A stretch of 41,845 nucleotides of DNA from Chloroflexota bacterium (lineage in GTDB: Bacteria > Chloroflexota > Ktedonobacteria > Ktedonobacterales > JADMIN01). Both the position numbers and the translations under genes were made by a program. Location of the stretch: positions 1 to 41,845 of the forward strand of contig JAKAIY010000013.1 in NCBI GenBank assembly GCA_021814145.1, written 5' to 3'. The notes under the pieces were generated by a model. It was not told the origin of the DNA and did not search any database. It saw only the letters and a list, made by a program, of their open reading frames with translations. Shown here piece after piece: positions 1 through 8,788 of the stretch (its first letter is position 1; each line of letters starts with the position of its first letter).

Positions 1-100
1 GGCGCGGGCGCGGGTGCGGCGGCTGGCGCGGGTGCGGCAGTTGGCGCGGGTGCGGCGGCTGGCGCTGGCGCGGGTGCGGCGGCCTGCGCGGGTGCGCCGC
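1..100. repeat. Tandem ~18-bp repeat encoding the Ala-Pro linker of E2
   Basis: Units of ggcgcgggtgcggcggct, with 18- and 24-bp variants, repeated about 5 times. Confidence 0.8.
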
Positions 101-359
101 CGAATTCCGCCGGGATGGCCTCGTTCGGCTCGCCGATCAGCGCGATGGGCTGGCCGACGGGGATCGTGACGCCCTCCGGCGCGATGATCTTGCGCAGGGT
201 CCCGGCGGCGAAGGCCTCCGCCTCGATGTTCACTTTCTCGGTCTCGATCTCCGCCAGCGCGTCACCCTTGGCGACCGTGTCACCCTCCTGCTTGCGCCAG
301 GTGATGATCTTGCCTTCTTCCATGGTGTCGCCCATCTTGGGCATGACCACCGTGTGCAT
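1..359 (-). CDS. Dihydrolipoamide acyltransferase (E2) N-terminal lipoyl domain, partial (continues off the left edge)
   Basis: Minus-strand translation from ATG at 359: MHTVVMPKMGDTMEEGKIITWRKQEGDTVAKGDALAEIETEKVNIEAEAFAAGTLRKI..., with lipoyl-lysine motif ETEKV, then an Ala/Pro-rich linker running off the window. Confidence 0.9.
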   Translation of the reverse strand, partial: MHTVVMPKMGDTMEEGKIITWRKQEGDTVAKGDALAEIETEKVNIEAEAFAAGTLRKIIAPEGVTIPVGQPIALIGEPNEAIPAEFGGAPAQAAAPAPAPAAAPAPTAAPAPAAAPAPA

Positions 360-382
360 GGCTTCTCTCCTCGGCTCGCGGC

Positions 383-1381
383 TCAGCGCGCGGCCACGCT
401 CGCCGGAACAATCGCCTTCACCGCCGCGATCACGTCGCCGCGGGCTGGCAGCGCGGCCTGCTCCAGCGGCTTCGAGTAGGGCATCGGCACGTCCTTGCCC
501 GTGACATGGCCGATGGGCGCGTCGAGGTAGTCGAAGGCATGCTCGTAGATCAGCGCCGCGATGGTCTGGCCAGTGCCGTAATACTTCCAGCCCTCCTCGG
601 CGACGACCACGCGGTTCGTCTTGCGGACGGACCCGGTGATGAGGTCGAGGTCAACCGGGCGGATGCTGCGCAGGTCCAGCACCTCGGCCTCGATGCCTTC
701 CTTCGCCAGCTCCTCAGCCGCCTGGAGGCAGATGTGGACCATGCGCGAGAAGGTCACCAGCGTCACGTCGCGGCCCTGACGCCGGATCTCGCCACGATTG
801 AGCGGGACGGTGTACTCCACGCCCTCGTCAGGGACTTCGCCCTTGACGTTGTAGAGGAGCTCATGCTCGACGAACACCACCGGGTCATCGTCACGGACGG
901 CGGCTTTCAGCATGCCCTTCGCGTCATAGGGCGTAGCGGGCATGACGACCTTGAGACCGGGGATATGGGCGTACCAGCTCTCGAAGAACTGCGAGTGCTG
1001 GGCTCCGCGCTGGGCCCCGCCGCCGCCCGGCATGCGGAAGACGACCGGCATGCGCGTCTGGCCGCCAAACATGTAGTGGAACTTCGCCGCGCTGTTGACG
1101 ATCTGGTCGCTGGCCAGCAAGCTGAAGTTCATCGTCATGATCTCGCAGATGGGGCGCAGTCCCACCAGCGCCGAGCCAATCGCCGTGCCGGCGATGACCT
1201 CTTCGGCCAGCGGCGTGTCGCGCACACGCTTCTCGCCGAACTCCTCGAACAGGCCTCTGGTGACGGAGTAGGTGCCGCCATAGCCCGCGATGTCCTCGCC
1301 CAGAATGTAGACGCGCTGGTCGCGCAGCATCTCCTCGCGAATAGCCTCGCGCAGGGCGTCGCGAAAGGTAATGACCCGCAT
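383..1381 (-). CDS. pdhB: Pyruvate dehydrogenase E1 component, beta subunit
   Basis: 332 aa, MRVITFRDALREAIREEMLRDQRVYILGEDIAGYGGTYSVTRGLFEEFGEKRVRDTPLAEEVIAGTAIGSALVGLRPICEIM; classic E1beta. Confidence 0.95.
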   Translation of the reverse strand: MRVITFRDALREAIREEMLRDQRVYILGEDIAGYGGTYSVTRGLFEEFGEKRVRDTPLAEEVIAGTAIGSALVGLRPICEIMTMNFSLLASDQIVNSAAKFHYMFGGQTRMPVVFRMPGGGGAQRGAQHSQFFESWYAHIPGLKVVMPATPYDAKGMLKAAVRDDDPVVFVEHELLYNVKGEVPDEGVEYTVPLNRGEIRRQGRDVTLVTFSRMVHICLQAAEELAKEGIEAEVLDLRSIRPVDLDLITGSVRKTNRVVVAEEGWKYYGTGQTIAALIYEHAFDYLDAPIGHVTGKDVPMPYSKPLEQAALPARGDVIAAVKAIVPASVAAR

Positions 1382-1492
1382 GGTTTCTCTTCTCTATCTA
1401 TCGAACCGGCTGGCGGCTGAAGCCGCGCCCAAGGGCGGCCCGCGCCGCCGCGAAGCCCGCCCGCGCGGGCTTCCCCGCCGGGCCTCTCGTCG

Positions 1493-2530
1493 CTAGTCGC
1501 GGGGGGTGCTGGGCTTCTCGCGCCAGGCGATGGCGCCTGTCCCGTCCAGCAGCACATCATCGTAGAGCGCGTCCGGCTCCGGGAAGGGGGACTGCTCGGC
1601 GAACGCCACGGCGTCTTCGACCACGCTGGCGGCGCGCTCATCGCTGGCGCGGATGTCCGCGTCGCGGGCGACGCCGGCCTCTTTCAGCCGCGCCGCGAAG
1701 ATACTGACGGGGTCGCGGTTGGCCTTCCACTGGGCCTCTTCCTCGCGGGTGCGGTAGCGGGCCGGGTCCGCCATCGAGTGGCCACGGAAGCGGTAGGTGG
1801 CGGCTTCGATCAGGGTAGGCCCGCCACCGGAGCGGGCGCGCTCAGCGGCGGCCTCGACCGCCTGGCGGACGGCCAGCACATCCATGCCGTCCACGCGGGC
1901 ATAGGGCATGCCGTAGGCGGCGGCGCGCGGCTCCAGCGACTCGACCGACCACGCCTTCTTGACCGCCATGCCCATCGAATACTGGTTGTTCTCGCAGAGG
2001 TAGACCACTGGCAGATTCCAGAGCGCGGCGACGTTCAGCCCCTCATGGAACGCGCCCTCATCCACCGCGCCGTCGCCGAAGAGCGCCAGCGCGATATCGT
2101 CCCGCTCCTCATACTCGATGCCGAACGCCACGCCCGCGGCGATCACCAGGTGCGCGCCAACGATGGCCTGACCGCCGTAGAGGCGCTTCTCGGCGCTGAA
2201 CATGTGCATCGAGCCACCCTTGCCCTTGCTGCAGCCAGTGGCCTTGCCATAGAGCTCGGCCATCACAGCGCGCGGCTCCAGGCCCTTGGCGATGGCGTGG
2301 CCGTGCTCGCGGTAGCTGCTGAGGACATAGTCAGTAGGACGCAGGGCAGAGATCGCGCCGACACCAGTCGCTTCCTGCCCGATGTAGAGGTGGAGGAAAC
2401 CGCCAATCTTGCCGAGCGTGTAGGCCTCAGCCGCTTTTTCCTCAAACTGCCGGATGAGCGTCATCTGGTAGTACAGATCGAGCAGTCGCTCGCGGCTCAG
2501 ACCGGCCAGTGTCGCCTCACGAATGGCCAT
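1493..2530 (-). CDS. pdhA: Pyruvate dehydrogenase E1 component, alpha subunit
   Basis: MAIREATLAGLSRERLLDLYYQMTLIRQFEEKAAEAYTLGKIGGFLHLYIGQEA...; TPP motif GDGAVDEGAFHEGLNVAALWNLPVVYLCENN. The ORF track extends upstream, but the ATG at 2530 begins the recognisable domain. Confidence 0.93.
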   Translation of the reverse strand: MAIREATLAGLSRERLLDLYYQMTLIRQFEEKAAEAYTLGKIGGFLHLYIGQEATGVGAISALRPTDYVLSSYREHGHAIAKGLEPRAVMAELYGKATGCSKGKGGSMHMFSAEKRLYGGQAIVGAHLVIAAGVAFGIEYEERDDIALALFGDGAVDEGAFHEGLNVAALWNLPVVYLCENNQYSMGMAVKKAWSVESLEPRAAAYGMPYARVDGMDVLAVRQAVEAAAERARSGGGPTLIEAATYRFRGHSMADPARYRTREEEAQWKANRDPVSIFAARLKEAGVARDADIRASDERAASVVEDAVAFAEQSPFPEPDALYDDVLLDGTGAIAWREKPSTPRD

Positions 2531-2757
2531 GTGCGCTATCTCCTTGTTCGCCCCGTGCGGGCGATGCGCCCGGCTGCGGGCGCGCTGGCGCGCTGGGCGG
2601 ATGACGCGCCCGGCGCTCGCGGTGGCCGGGCGCGTTCGCGCGCCACGCCGCCACCGGTGATACCCCTGGGGAAACAATCCCGAGTGGGTCCCCAGATGCG
2701 TCCGATGGAGTCCAGTGAATGCCCAGAGCGCGTTCGCGCGATCAGGCTTTCCGGCGC

Positions 2758-2787
2758 TTGCCGGTTCCGGCGCGCGGGGGCTATGAT
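2758..2787 (+). promoter_or_regulatory. Candidate sigma70-type promoter of ferredoxin gene (TTGCCG-N18-TATGAT)
   Basis: TTGCCG at 2758-2763, TATGAT at 2782-2787, upstream of the ATG at 2878. Confidence 0.45.
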
Positions 2788-2877
2788 ACCTCGGACCGCT
2801 CTGGTCCGCGCGTTCGCTACAGCCGCGCCGCGCGTTCGCCTGTGATTGATGCGCCCGGAGAGGAGCCGCCACGCCCT

Positions 2878-3120
2878 ATGACCTATGTCATCTGCCAGCC
2901 CTGTGTGGGCGTGAAGGACGCCTCCTGCGTGGATGTCTGCCCGGTGGACTGCATCCACGCTCGGGAAGAAGACGAGCAATACTATATTGACCCCGACGCC
3001 TGCATTGACTGCGGCGCCTGTGAGCCTGCCTGCCCGGTCACCGCCATCTACGAGGAAGCGACCGTGCCTTCCGAATGGAAGGAATACATCCAGATCAACG
3101 CGCGCTACTTCGAGAAATAA
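2878..3120 (+). CDS. 4Fe-4S ferredoxin
   Basis: 80 aa MTYVICQPCVGVKDASCVDVCPVDCIHAREEDEQYYIDPDACIDCGACEPACPVTAIYEE...; two Cys-rich clusters. Confidence 0.95.
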   Translation: MTYVICQPCVGVKDASCVDVCPVDCIHAREEDEQYYIDPDACIDCGACEPACPVTAIYEEATVPSEWKEYIQINARYFEK

Positions 3121-3141
3121 GCGCCGGTCCATGACACGCGA

Positions 3142-3169
3142 AAGCCCGACCTCCTGGGAAGTCGGGCTT
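3142..3169 (+). terminator. Hairpin downstream of ferredoxin
   Basis: AAGCCCGAC (3142-3150) / GTCGGGCTT (3161-3169), perfect 9-bp stem just after the stop codon at 3120. Confidence 0.65.
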
Positions 3170-3372
3170 CATCGCTCGGCTTGCGAGGCGGGGGCCGTCG
3201 AGACGGCGGGCGTCTCGTGTCCCTCAGGATGGGCGGCGTCATTGTCGCCCTGGGCGCTGTCTTCAGCGATTCCCAGGCGACAGGCGACCTAACCCATCGC
3301 GCGCCTGGCTAGCGCAATCTGTTGCTGTAAACGGTTCAGTTGTCAGGGTGCGCGCGACCACCGGGAGCGGCG

Positions 3373-3618
3373 CTAGCTGGCCGCCGGGATCGCCGCGACG
3401 AAGAGCGAGATGAGGCAGAACGCTACCGCGAATCCGACCGTCAGCCAGAAGAGCATTTTATCAATGCCCCGCCGGGTCTTGAAGACCGTGCCGGTGCCGC
3501 CGAAGACGCTGCCCAGCCCGGCGCCGCGCGCCTGAAGCAGGATGCTGACGACTAGCGCCACCGAGATGATAATCTGCACGATCTGGAGGTACTGCCGGTA
3601 AGACGACAGGATGCTCAC
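3373..3618 (-). CDS. secG: Preprotein translocase subunit SecG
   Basis: GTG start; VSILSSYRQYLQIVQIIISVALVVSILLQARGAGLGSVFGGTGTVFKTRRGIDKMLFWLTVGFAVAFCLISLFVA; SecG signature LLQxRGAGLGSVFGG. Confidence 0.93.
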   Translation of the reverse strand: MSILSSYRQYLQIVQIIISVALVVSILLQARGAGLGSVFGGTGTVFKTRRGIDKMLFWLTVGFAVAFCLISLFVAAIPAAS

Positions 3619-3724
3619 GACCTGACCTCGTTTTCTCGCGTTCGTCCTGATACTGGCTCGCGTCCGCCACTGAATTACGAACGCGCGAACGACGCCTACC
3701 GTCTCGGCAGGCTCTATCCAGATT

Positions 3725-3753
3725 ATTTTAGCACCCCTCCCCAGACCGTGCAA
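3725..3753 (-). promoter_or_regulatory. Candidate secG promoter (TTGCAC-N17-TAAAAT, extended -10 TGC)
   Basis: On the minus strand: TTGCAC GGTCTGGGGAGGGGTGC TAAAAT. Confidence 0.55.
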
Positions 3754-3976
3754 CTCGCTAACACTGTTGGCGGCGCGCCCCACATCTCGCCCCCACGTGT
3801 CGCGCCGCGGTGAACCCCGGCCCACATCTTGCGATTGAACGCGCGAGCGCGCAGGTCCCGTTTGGATACACGTTCCTCATCCGGCGCTGGAGCGCCAGGC
3901 GCGCACGGCCTCGACCAGAGGCGAGACGCGGCGGCGGGAACGGGTATTCCCCGGGAGTTTACGAGAGGAGACTCCG

Positions 3977-4492
3977 ATGTCAGAAAGGCCTACACTGTCC
4001 GATACCGAGCGGCCCACGGGAGATGCGGGGCAGCGCCGGACGATGACCACTCCAGCGCCCGGACGCGCTCTCGAGACCAGTTCGGCGCAGGGCCGGACGA
4101 CCATCGAAAATGCGGTTGTCGCCAAAATCGCCGGTCTTGCAGCGCGCGAGATTGAGGGCGTGCATAGCCTGGAGCCAATGGGCGCCGCCTCGGCCATCTC
4201 TGGTCTGGCGGCTGGCCTTACCGCTCGCGTGAGCGGGGCCGACCAGAACGCTCCTAGCCGTGGCGGCCAGAACGTGCGGGTCGAGGTCGGCGAGCGCGAG
4301 GCGGCGGTGGATCTCGCCATGACGGTTGACTATGGCGTGAGCATCCCGCAGATCGCCGACGCCGTCCGGCGCAACATTATCAGCCGCGTTGGGGCGATAA
4401 CAGGCCTCACGGTAAAAGAAGTCAACATTGACGTGGCCGATCTCTACTTCCCGCAGGAGCAGGAAGCCGCGTCAGCGGCGCGTGTGCAGTAG
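3977..4492 (+). CDS. Asp23/Gls24 family envelope stress response protein
   Basis: 171 aa; TTIENAVVAKIAGLAAREIEGVHSLEPMG...VRVEVGEREAAVDLAMTVDYGVSIPQIADAVRRNIISRVGAITGLTVKEVNIDVADLYF. Confidence 0.92.
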   Translation: MSERPTLSDTERPTGDAGQRRTMTTPAPGRALETSSAQGRTTIENAVVAKIAGLAAREIEGVHSLEPMGAASAISGLAAGLTARVSGADQNAPSRGGQNVRVEVGEREAAVDLAMTVDYGVSIPQIADAVRRNIISRVGAITGLTVKEVNIDVADLYFPQEQEAASAARVQ

Positions 4493-4613
4493 GCGCGCGC
4501 GGCGGGTGGCTACGTGATGCGCCGGGTAGCGCGGGCGGGGGCGCCGCGATGAGGGCGCCTCACGTTCATCAAGGTGTGTTCGGCAGACCCACAGGTGAGC
4601 GCTGGGGAGGGAT

Positions 4614-5060
4614 GTGACGGTTGACATGGAACGCGAGCATTCCCAGGACCACGCGCCCAAGGCTTCTCGCCAGACTGGACCAGCGCGGCTGGACGATATC
4701 GTGGTCGCGCGGGTTATCGCCCGCGCGGCGCGCGCGATCCCCGGTGTGGCGAGCGTCAGCCCTGGGCGTTACGCCCTCGTCGCGACCTATGGCGCTGGCG
4801 AGCGTGTTCCTGGTGTCGCGCTCCGGCGAGCGGAGGATGGCGAGCTGGATGTGGAGGTGCATGTTAACCTCGACGCCAGCGCCATCATGCGTCCCGAGCC
4901 GGCCCCATCGCCGTCCGGCGCCGGGCGCGATAAAGCCCGCGCCGCGCCCACGCTCCTGCTCCTCGCTGACCAGATTCGCCTTTCCATTCGCGACGCCATT
5001 CACGCCCTCGGCCTGCCACATCCGGCGCGGATTGATGTCGTCTATGACGACATAGAGTGA
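4614..5060 (+). CDS. Second Asp23/Gls24-like protein, divergent
   Basis: 148 aa; LDDIVVARVIARAARAIPGVASVSPGRYA...LDVEVHVNLD...LADQIRLSIRDAIHALGLPHPARIDVVYDDIE; Asp23-like architecture adjacent to the first copy. Confidence 0.75.
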   Translation: MTVDMEREHSQDHAPKASRQTGPARLDDIVVARVIARAARAIPGVASVSPGRYALVATYGAGERVPGVALRRAEDGELDVEVHVNLDASAIMRPEPAPSPSGAGRDKARAAPTLLLLADQIRLSIRDAIHALGLPHPARIDVVYDDIE

Positions 5061-5124
5061 GAGTGGCCGCGTGACGCCCATGACACGCCAGCCTGACCAG
5101 GCGGCGTGAGTTCAGGAGAGCGCA

Positions 5125-5706
5125 ATGAATGTCGTCAATCGCATCGTGATGCTGTTGCTCAGCATAGGAGCGGTCATCTTTGGCGCGATTGGCCTGCTCC
5201 TGCTGGGCGGTGTCATTACGCCCGCGCAAGTCAGCCCGGGGGGAGTCCTGCGCGACCAGTGGGCGTTCTTCGCGGGACTGCAAGGGGACAGCGCGACGAC
5301 AGCGGCTATCGTCTGCGCTGTGATCGCTGTGGTGGGCCTGGTCTTCCTGGTCCTGGAGCTCCTGCCAGGCAAGCGCGAGCCTGCCGGCTATCTGGTCAAG
5401 CGCGATGACCTTGGACAGGTGACCGTCGCGCGCAAGAGCATTAGTGATCTCGTGCGGCATGAGGCCGCCACGGTGGACGGTGTGCGCGAGGTGCAGCCGG
5501 AGGTGCAGGGCACGTCGCGCGGGCTGCGTATCCTGGCGCGCGCTTCGCTCTTTCCGGAAGTAGACGCCGCCGCCGTCGGCCAGACGCTCCAGGAGCGAAT
5601 CCAGCAAGCCGTGCAGCGCCATGTTGGCCTCCCGGTGACGGAGGTTCAGGTGGCGACGCAGATCGCGACGCTCGATGGCGCGCGCCCACGACGGCGTGTC
5701 CAGTAG
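5125..5706 (+). CDS. Alkaline shock response membrane anchor (AmaP-like) protein
   Basis: 193 aa; two N-terminal TM segments (IVMLLLSIGAVIFGAIGLLLLGGV, TTAAIVCAVIAVVGLVFLVLELLPG), then an AmaP-like cytoplasmic domain (ISDLVRHEAATVDGVREVQPEV...). Confidence 0.8.
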   Translation: MNVVNRIVMLLLSIGAVIFGAIGLLLLGGVITPAQVSPGGVLRDQWAFFAGLQGDSATTAAIVCAVIAVVGLVFLVLELLPGKREPAGYLVKRDDLGQVTVARKSISDLVRHEAATVDGVREVQPEVQGTSRGLRILARASLFPEVDAAAVGQTLQERIQQAVQRHVGLPVTEVQVATQIATLDGARPRRRVQ

Positions 5707-5786
5707 ATAGCTGAAAACGTGAATTGCCCCGAGCCGCCGTATGTGGCAGGCAGGGATTGAGCGCAGTCCGGGAAAGGGGCGGCCGA

Positions 5787-5981
5787 ATGGTCTCAAGCAG
5801 AACGGTTGGCATGCTGGTCGGGCTGGTTCTGGGCATTGTGTGGGTCGCGTTTGGCTTTGGCGCGGCGCTGCTGTGCGCGGGCCTGGCCTTTCTGGGCTGG
5901 CTCATCGCAGGGATTGCGACTGGAACGGTGAGCTTGCCGGACATCATAAGCGAGCTGCGGGGGCGGCGGAGCGCCAGCTAG
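5787..5981 (+). CDS. Small integral membrane protein, DUF2273-like
   Basis: MVSSRTVGMLVGLVLGIVWVAFGFGAALLCAGLAFLGWLIAGIATGTVSLPDIISELRGRRSAS; DUF2273 proteins commonly sit in asp23/amaP operons. Confidence 0.7.
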   Translation: MVSSRTVGMLVGLVLGIVWVAFGFGAALLCAGLAFLGWLIAGIATGTVSLPDIISELRGRRSAS

Positions 5982-6085
5982 CGCTCTCGACGCATGCACT
6001 CAGGCGCTTCCCAGGCGTTGTGTGGAAGGAAGCGCGGGAGCGGGAGGCGCGGAATGTGGGGCTGCCCGAACAGTCACCGTGCGCT

Positions 6086-7603
6086 TTATTTCCCCGCGCT
6101 GCCAGGATGCGGCGGGGGTGGGGCCAGGAGCCAGTAGAATGCGCGCAGCTTGGAGGGCTTGGGGGGTGTGGCGGGCGCGGCGGGCTGTGCGGGCGGCTGG
6201 TCGCTGGCGTCCCAGCCATCAAGGGTGTCGAGCAAGGCGTTGACGCTCTGCGCCACGCCTTCTACCATCAGATAGCCGGAGGGCTTTACCGCGTCGCCAA
6301 CGAGGTAGAGGCCCGCCAGCCCTGTGCGCGGCGATACATCGGACCCTTGCGGCTTGCGGTTGACCGGCCATTCGTCGCGGTACTGGCTCATCGTCAGGAT
6401 GCGCACCCGCGCGCCGAAGTCGTCACCGAAGAGATAGCGCAGGTCGGCGCGCGCCGCTTCGCGTTCGGCGTTTACGTCGTCGCTGCGCATGAGCTGGTGC
6501 GTGATAAGCAGGTGTTTGCCTGGAGGAGCCAGGCGGCGGTCGCTATTGCTCGGCTGGACGATGCCGGCGATACGGTCGGTGTCCAGGCAATACATGATGC
6601 CCCGATGGGGAATGACAGAGTAGTCGGCTAGCAGATGCGTCTTCAGGCCACTGGCCACGCGCCGCCCGGATGGCGCTACCGGCTCATCCCAGGCTCCCGG
6701 CGCGCCGTCCGCCGCTTCCGCCGGGACGTTAGCGCCGTCCGCCGCGACCAGCCGCCGCGTCGCGGTGGGTCCAATGTCGCTGATGACCAGATTCGCCCGC
6801 AAGATGGTCTCGGCGCCAGCGCGCTTGTCGCGTATCATCACGCCGCGCGCCACGCCGTCTTCGCTCAGGATGGCCAGCGTCTCGGTTTCCAGCGCCAGCG
6901 CGCCGCCGCCGCTTGTCACGCGCCGCTCCAGCTCGCCGGTCAGCGCCGCGCAGCCACCCTCGACGATACCGGGCGCGCCATAGCGGAACATGTTTTTGGT
7001 AGACTCGACGATCTCAGGATAGAGCACGTCGTCGAGGTCCACGCTGAGCGCGAAGTGACAAACGCGCTCGAAGTAGGCGTATAGCTCGGGAGAGCGCTCG
7101 CGCGTGATGCGCTGGTCCAGCCAGTCGCGGTAGGTCTGAGCGCGCTCGTCGGGGCGCGGATCGCGCAGGAGCATGTCATAGCCCAGGCGCACGAACTGCG
7201 CGAACTGGCGCGGGCCGAGGACGCTGGCGAGCTGGAGGATGGAGCGGGTAACGATCTGCCGCCCGCGCACATGGAACGAGGCGAAGACTTCGGAATCGTG
7301 GATCGCGTGGGGAACGCCGAGCGCGCGCAGCATCGCCGCCAGCTCGCCGTTGGCGCCGAAGGGCAGCATGTGGACGGCGCCCGTGCTGACTTGCGCCCCC
7401 TGGAACGTCTTGGCGGTGAAGCGCCCGCCGGGGTGCGCCAGCCGCTCGATCACCGCCACGCGCTGGCCGCGCCGCAAAAACTGCGCGGCGGCCAGCAGTC
7501 CGCCCAGGCCGGCGCCAATGACGATGACATCGTACTCTGGCTCCAGCTGGCTGGCGCGGCTGGGGCCGCGCGCGTCTTCCGTGGCCGGATTCACACTCGT
7601 CAT
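6086..7603 (-). CDS. NAD(P)/FAD-dependent oxidoreductase, phytoene-desaturase (CrtI)-like
   Basis: YDVIVIGAGLGGLLAAAQFLRRGQRVAVIERLAHPGGRFTAKTFQGAQVSTGAVHMLPFG...; C-terminal GLAGLYLVGDAVKPSGYLMVEGVAQS. Start placed at ATG 7603 (MTSVNPATE). Confidence 0.85.
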   Translation of the reverse strand: MTSVNPATEDARGPSRASQLEPEYDVIVIGAGLGGLLAAAQFLRRGQRVAVIERLAHPGGRFTAKTFQGAQVSTGAVHMLPFGANGELAAMLRALGVPHAIHDSEVFASFHVRGRQIVTRSILQLASVLGPRQFAQFVRLGYDMLLRDPRPDERAQTYRDWLDQRITRERSPELYAYFERVCHFALSVDLDDVLYPEIVESTKNMFRYGAPGIVEGGCAALTGELERRVTSGGGALALETETLAILSEDGVARGVMIRDKRAGAETILRANLVISDIGPTATRRLVAADGANVPAEAADGAPGAWDEPVAPSGRRVASGLKTHLLADYSVIPHRGIMYCLDTDRIAGIVQPSNSDRRLAPPGKHLLITHQLMRSDDVNAEREAARADLRYLFGDDFGARVRILTMSQYRDEWPVNRKPQGSDVSPRTGLAGLYLVGDAVKPSGYLMVEGVAQSVNALLDTLDGWDASDQPPAQPAAPATPPKPSKLRAFYWLLAPPPPHPGSAGK

Positions 7604-7721
7604 GCGCACTCCATCGCTTCGCGCCCGCCATTGGGGCCGTCCTCCACAAGGCGTCAGCGCACGGGGTGCAGTATAGCGCCGCGCCTGCCCTTTCCGCCAC
7701 TGGCATGGGTGAAGGGGCATG

Positions 7722-7751
7722 TTGCGCCCCACGCCCGCCATCGCATATACT
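7722..7751 (+). promoter_or_regulatory. Candidate tRNA-Arg promoter (TTGCGC-N18-TATACT)
   Basis: TTGCGC at 7722-7727, TATACT at 7746-7751, tRNA begins at 7789. Confidence 0.5.
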
Positions 7752-7788
7752 TATGGCTGTGAGCGCGGCTCCCCGCGTCTCGCGATCT

Positions 7789-7861
7789 GGGGCTGTAGCT
7801 CAGTGGATAGAGCAGCGGTTTCCTAAACCGCGTGTCGGAGGTTCGAGTCCTCTCAGCCCCA
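7789..7861 (+). tRNA. tRNA-Arg (anticodon CCT)
   Basis: GGGGCTG...CAGCCCC acceptor stem, TAGCTCAGTGGATAGAGCA D-arm, anticodon loop TTCCTAA on stem GCGGT/ACCGC, GGTTCGAGTCC T-arm. CCA not fully encoded. Confidence 0.95.
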
Positions 7862-7864
7862 CCC

Positions 7865-7894
7865 GCCAGCTGAAAATCCCGATTTTCAGCTGGC
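7865..7894 (+). terminator. Perfect 14-bp inverted repeat just downstream of tRNA-Arg (terminator or processing hairpin)
   Basis: GCCAGCTGAAAATC cc GATTTTCAGCTGGC; no T-run afterwards. Confidence 0.6.
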
Positions 7895-8023
7895 GCCTCC
7901 TCACCGCCGGACAGCGAAGACCTCGAAATGGCGCACAAAGCTCCGGCTGTTCTGACTCACCCGCGCCGGAATCTCGATCCTCACTGGAGACGTTCAGGAT
8001 GGCGCGCCCCCAACTCTCGCGGC

Positions 8024-8392
8024 TCAGATGGCCGCGCCGTCTCTTGGAAAGGAAGCGGCGGCGCGGCGGCGCTCGGCCGCGATCGCGGCGCGCCAGTGCT
8101 GCTCGGCGCGCGTGCGCGCGGCGCTGGCCTGGGCGCGCGCATTCGCCAGCGCGACGCTTTGCTCCTTCGCGATGCGGCCGGTAAGGTAAGCCAGCGCGAA
8201 GTCGCGAGTGAGGTCGTCCGGCACGCTTTCCTCGACCACCGCAACGGCGGCGCGGACGGCGCGCTCAAACGCGGGCAGCACGGCGGGCGCTTCATGAGCG
8301 AGCCCTTCGGCGACCAGGCAATCGCGCAAGGTGGCGCTGGCTTGTTCAGCGAGCCCATGAAAGGGATTCGCGGCGGCTGAAGTGATCGTCAT
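8024..8392 (-). CDS. Hypothetical protein (122 aa, Ala-rich, helical)
   Basis: MTITSAAANPFHGLAEQASATLRDCLVAEGLAHEAPAVLPAFERAVRAAVAVVEESVPDDLTRDFALAYLTGRIAKEQS...; no family recognised. Confidence 0.5.
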   Translation of the reverse strand: MTITSAAANPFHGLAEQASATLRDCLVAEGLAHEAPAVLPAFERAVRAAVAVVEESVPDDLTRDFALAYLTGRIAKEQSVALANARAQASAARTRAEQHWRAAIAAERRRAAASFPRDGAAI

Positions 8393-8788
8393 CGTGTCGT
8401 CTCCGTATCAGCGGGAATAATGGGTGGTCTATACAGGCCGATGCGCCACTCACGCGGGCCGTCAGGCGCGTTGGTATTCGCCAGTGGAACGGCCACACAC
8501 GCTCAAATGCTTCCGACAGGTTACTTAAAATTAAAAACTAACGTGGGCTCAGGAGAAGCTTCGCGGATGGGTGCGGTAGCCTGATTGCGCTTGGGACATG
8601 TTGCGGCTCTCCGGGACAGATAATCAGGGAGCGTCTGCCTCTGCGGGAGCTTTCCAGCGCAATAAGCCTGGCTTCAAGGCTGGCTGTCGTGTCACGCCAA
8701 AGCCGCTCGCCCACGCGCGCGCCGCCAGTCTGCCCGGGGCATCGCTGGCAGACGCGCGCATGAGGAGCGGGGCCGGATGGTTTGTCCG

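Noticed and set aside
1-100. Possible CRISPR or satellite repeat at the left edge
   Set aside because: Units are contiguous 18/24-bp in-frame repeats encoding the Ala-Pro linker of E2; there are no spacers.
506-1420. 304-aa plus-strand ORF antisense to pdhB
   Set aside because: Antisense mirror of E1beta; the same pattern appears opposite E1alpha (1778-2845) and the second E1alpha (32816-33697).
6086-7603. Carotenoid biosynthesis cluster
   Set aside because: CrtI-like oxidoreductases are present here and at 20482-22044, but no phytoene synthase, cyclase or prenyltransferase is nearby.
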